Part shown: in pieces, positions 63,358-64,000 of the stretch | Layout of the letters: every line of letters begins with the position of its first letter | Position numbering within the stretch: the first letter of the stretch is position 1 | Assembly (NCBI RefSeq): GCF_016055185.1 | Contig: NZ_JAECVR010000001.1 | Location: 198,345-262,344 of the forward strand | From: Paenactinomyces guangxiensis | GTDB taxonomy: Bacteria > Bacillota > Bacilli > Thermoactinomycetales > Thermoactinomycetaceae | Reading direction: 5' to 3' | Length of the DNA: 64,000 nt | The notes under the pieces: generated by a model | What the model was told of the DNA's origin: nothing | The model's input: the letters and a program-made list of their open reading frames with translations, nothing else | The model's database searches: none | Position numbers and translations under genes: made by a program

Positions 63358-63931
63358 GCTCCTTCATATACTGGCAAACGGAATCGGGAACAAGATATCG
63401 GACCGTTTTGCCCTGCGCAACCCTGTGGCGAATCAAAGTGGATGAGAGATTTGTTTCAATTCCACCGGAGATCCATGTAACGGAGGCAGCTATATCAGCA
63501 GCAAGCGGCTCCAGATCCACTCCGGGGCGTCCAAGGGCAATTACTTGGACAAATTGTAGGATTTTCTTTATTTTATACCAATGGGGCAAATCTTTCACCA
63601 TGTCTGCCCCGACAAGAAGAAAAAATTGGTGATTTGGGTATGTCTCCGCAAGTTCCTGAACAGTATCAACGGTATAAGAGGGGCCTTGCCGGTCAAGTTC
63701 TATTCGGGATAGGCAGAAAGCAGGGTTATTTTCAATTGCCAGTTCCACCATACGGACCCGGTGATCAGAGGGGGTAATCTGTTTATCCTGTTTATGGGGT
63801 GGCTCTGATGCTGGTATAAACCACACATGATCCAGCGGCACCTCCTCCAACGCCTGTTGTGCCAGCAGAAGATGACCCATGTGAATCGGGTCAAACGTAC
63901 CGCCAAAGATCCCTACTTTCATCCCATTCAC
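63338..63931 (-). CDS. nadD: Nicotinate mononucleotide adenylyltransferase
   Basis: 197 residues. Adenylylates NaMN in NAD synthesis. Nucleotidyltransferase motif GIFGGTFDPIHMGHLLLAQQ and the C-terminal LSSTLIRHRVAQGKTVRYLV. Start GTG 63931 or the in-frame ATG 63922. In Bacillus yhbY (yqeI) lies between aroE and nadD; here nadD follows the aroE-like end directly. Confidence 0.95.
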   Translation of the reverse strand: MNGMKVGIFGGTFDPIHMGHLLLAQQALEEVPLDHVWFIPASEPPHKQDKQITPSDHRVRMVELAIENNPAFCLSRIELDRQGPSYTVDTVQELAETYPNHQFFLLVGADMVKDLPHWYKIKKILQFVQVIALGRPGVDLEPLAADIAASVTWISGGIETNLSSTLIRHRVAQGKTVRYLVPDSVCQYMKEHGLYGT

Positions 63932-63937
63932 TCTCTC

Positions 63938-64000
63938 TTATTTTTTATTTCCTGATAGTGAGGCTTCTAAAACCTGTTTCATAAGCTGAATTGGAACCGG
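63938..64000 (-). CDS. aroE: C-terminal end of shikimate dehydrogenase (partial)
   Basis: 20 codons from the right edge to TAA: PVPIQLMKQVLEASLSGNKK. The pattern P-x(2)-x-x-M(K/R)-Q-x-L is the usual C-terminal helix of AroE, and the position before nadD matches Bacillus. Seven bases from nadD. Too short for certainty. Confidence 0.55.
   Translation of the reverse strand, partial: PVPIQLMKQVLEASLSGNKK

Noticed and set aside
1-64000. CRISPR arrays, tRNA or rRNA genes
   Set aside because: No regularly spaced direct repeats or recognisable tRNA/rRNA segments were seen. The GGTACC-rich leaders are T-boxes, not tRNAs.

Overview
The window looks like the chromosome of a spore-forming, Gram-positive Bacillota. 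The conserved backbone is the Bacillus-type block aroE-nadD-yqeK-rsfS ... leuS ... comER/comEA ... comEC-holA ... rpsT/gpr-spoIIP-yqxA-lepA-hemW-hrcA-(chaperonin)-grpE-dnaK-dnaJ-prmA-rsmE-mtaB, nearly all read on the minus strand. Moderate GC, many TTG/GTG starts with strong Shine-Dalgarno sites, T-box and S-box leaders, a CIRCE element and a bacterial nitric-oxide synthase fit a thermoactinomycete-like or related lineage. That placement is inference.

Layout from left to right. 0-1.7 kb: end of a secreted protein, a Crp/Fnr regulator and a degraded stretch. 1.7-16.6 kb: RNA/protein methyltransferases, the heat-shock operon, hemW, lepA, yqxA and spoIIP. The heat-shock operon carries an archaeal-like (group III) chaperonin between hrcA and grpE under a perfect CIRCE. 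16.7-21.5 kb: the germination-protease gene gpr is cut in two. Its 3' part is on the minus strand next to spoIIP, and its first 241 codons lie 3.5 kb away on the plus strand. Between them are a large serine recombinase gene, an unlisted 57-codon gene, a DUF4395-like membrane protein and rpsT. Inverting the 4.2 kb between about 17120 and 21342 restores both gpr (364 codons) and a recombinase with a different, longer C-terminus (626 codons), each in frame, and puts the recombinase next to its own terminator. This is the most striking signal in the window: an invertible segment switching a sporulation/germination gene, or a captured inversion.

21.7-32 kb: accessory genes between rpsT and holA. 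These are a hydroxylase-family membrane protein, trpS with a T-box, a HEPN-like/STAND-NTPase/Sel1-repeat gene broken by one amber codon and one frameshift, ccdC-like, a DUF523 relic, a phytoene-desaturase-like oxidoreductase and an MDR reductase. 32-37.7 kb: holA, an anti-sigma/ECF sigma pair, a TnpB relic and comEC. 37.8-56.9 kb: a second accessory stretch that splits the comE cluster. It holds an ABC-F protein with leader peptide and attenuator, a broken ECF sigma gene joined to a BtrH-like gene, nos flanked by IS scars, a frameshifted aminoglycoside-phosphotransferase-like gene, small hypotheticals, an RRNPP-type regulator, a TetR/flavin-monooxygenase pair with two matching operators inside a duplicated gene end, dcd, metC-metI with a SAM riboswitch, and rocD. 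56.9-64 kb: comEA, comER, a membrane protein, leuS with T-box, rsfS, yqeK, nadD and the end of an aroE-like gene.

No tRNA, rRNA or CRISPR array was recognised. All calls come from reading the sequence. Family assignments are by remembered motifs, not by database search.
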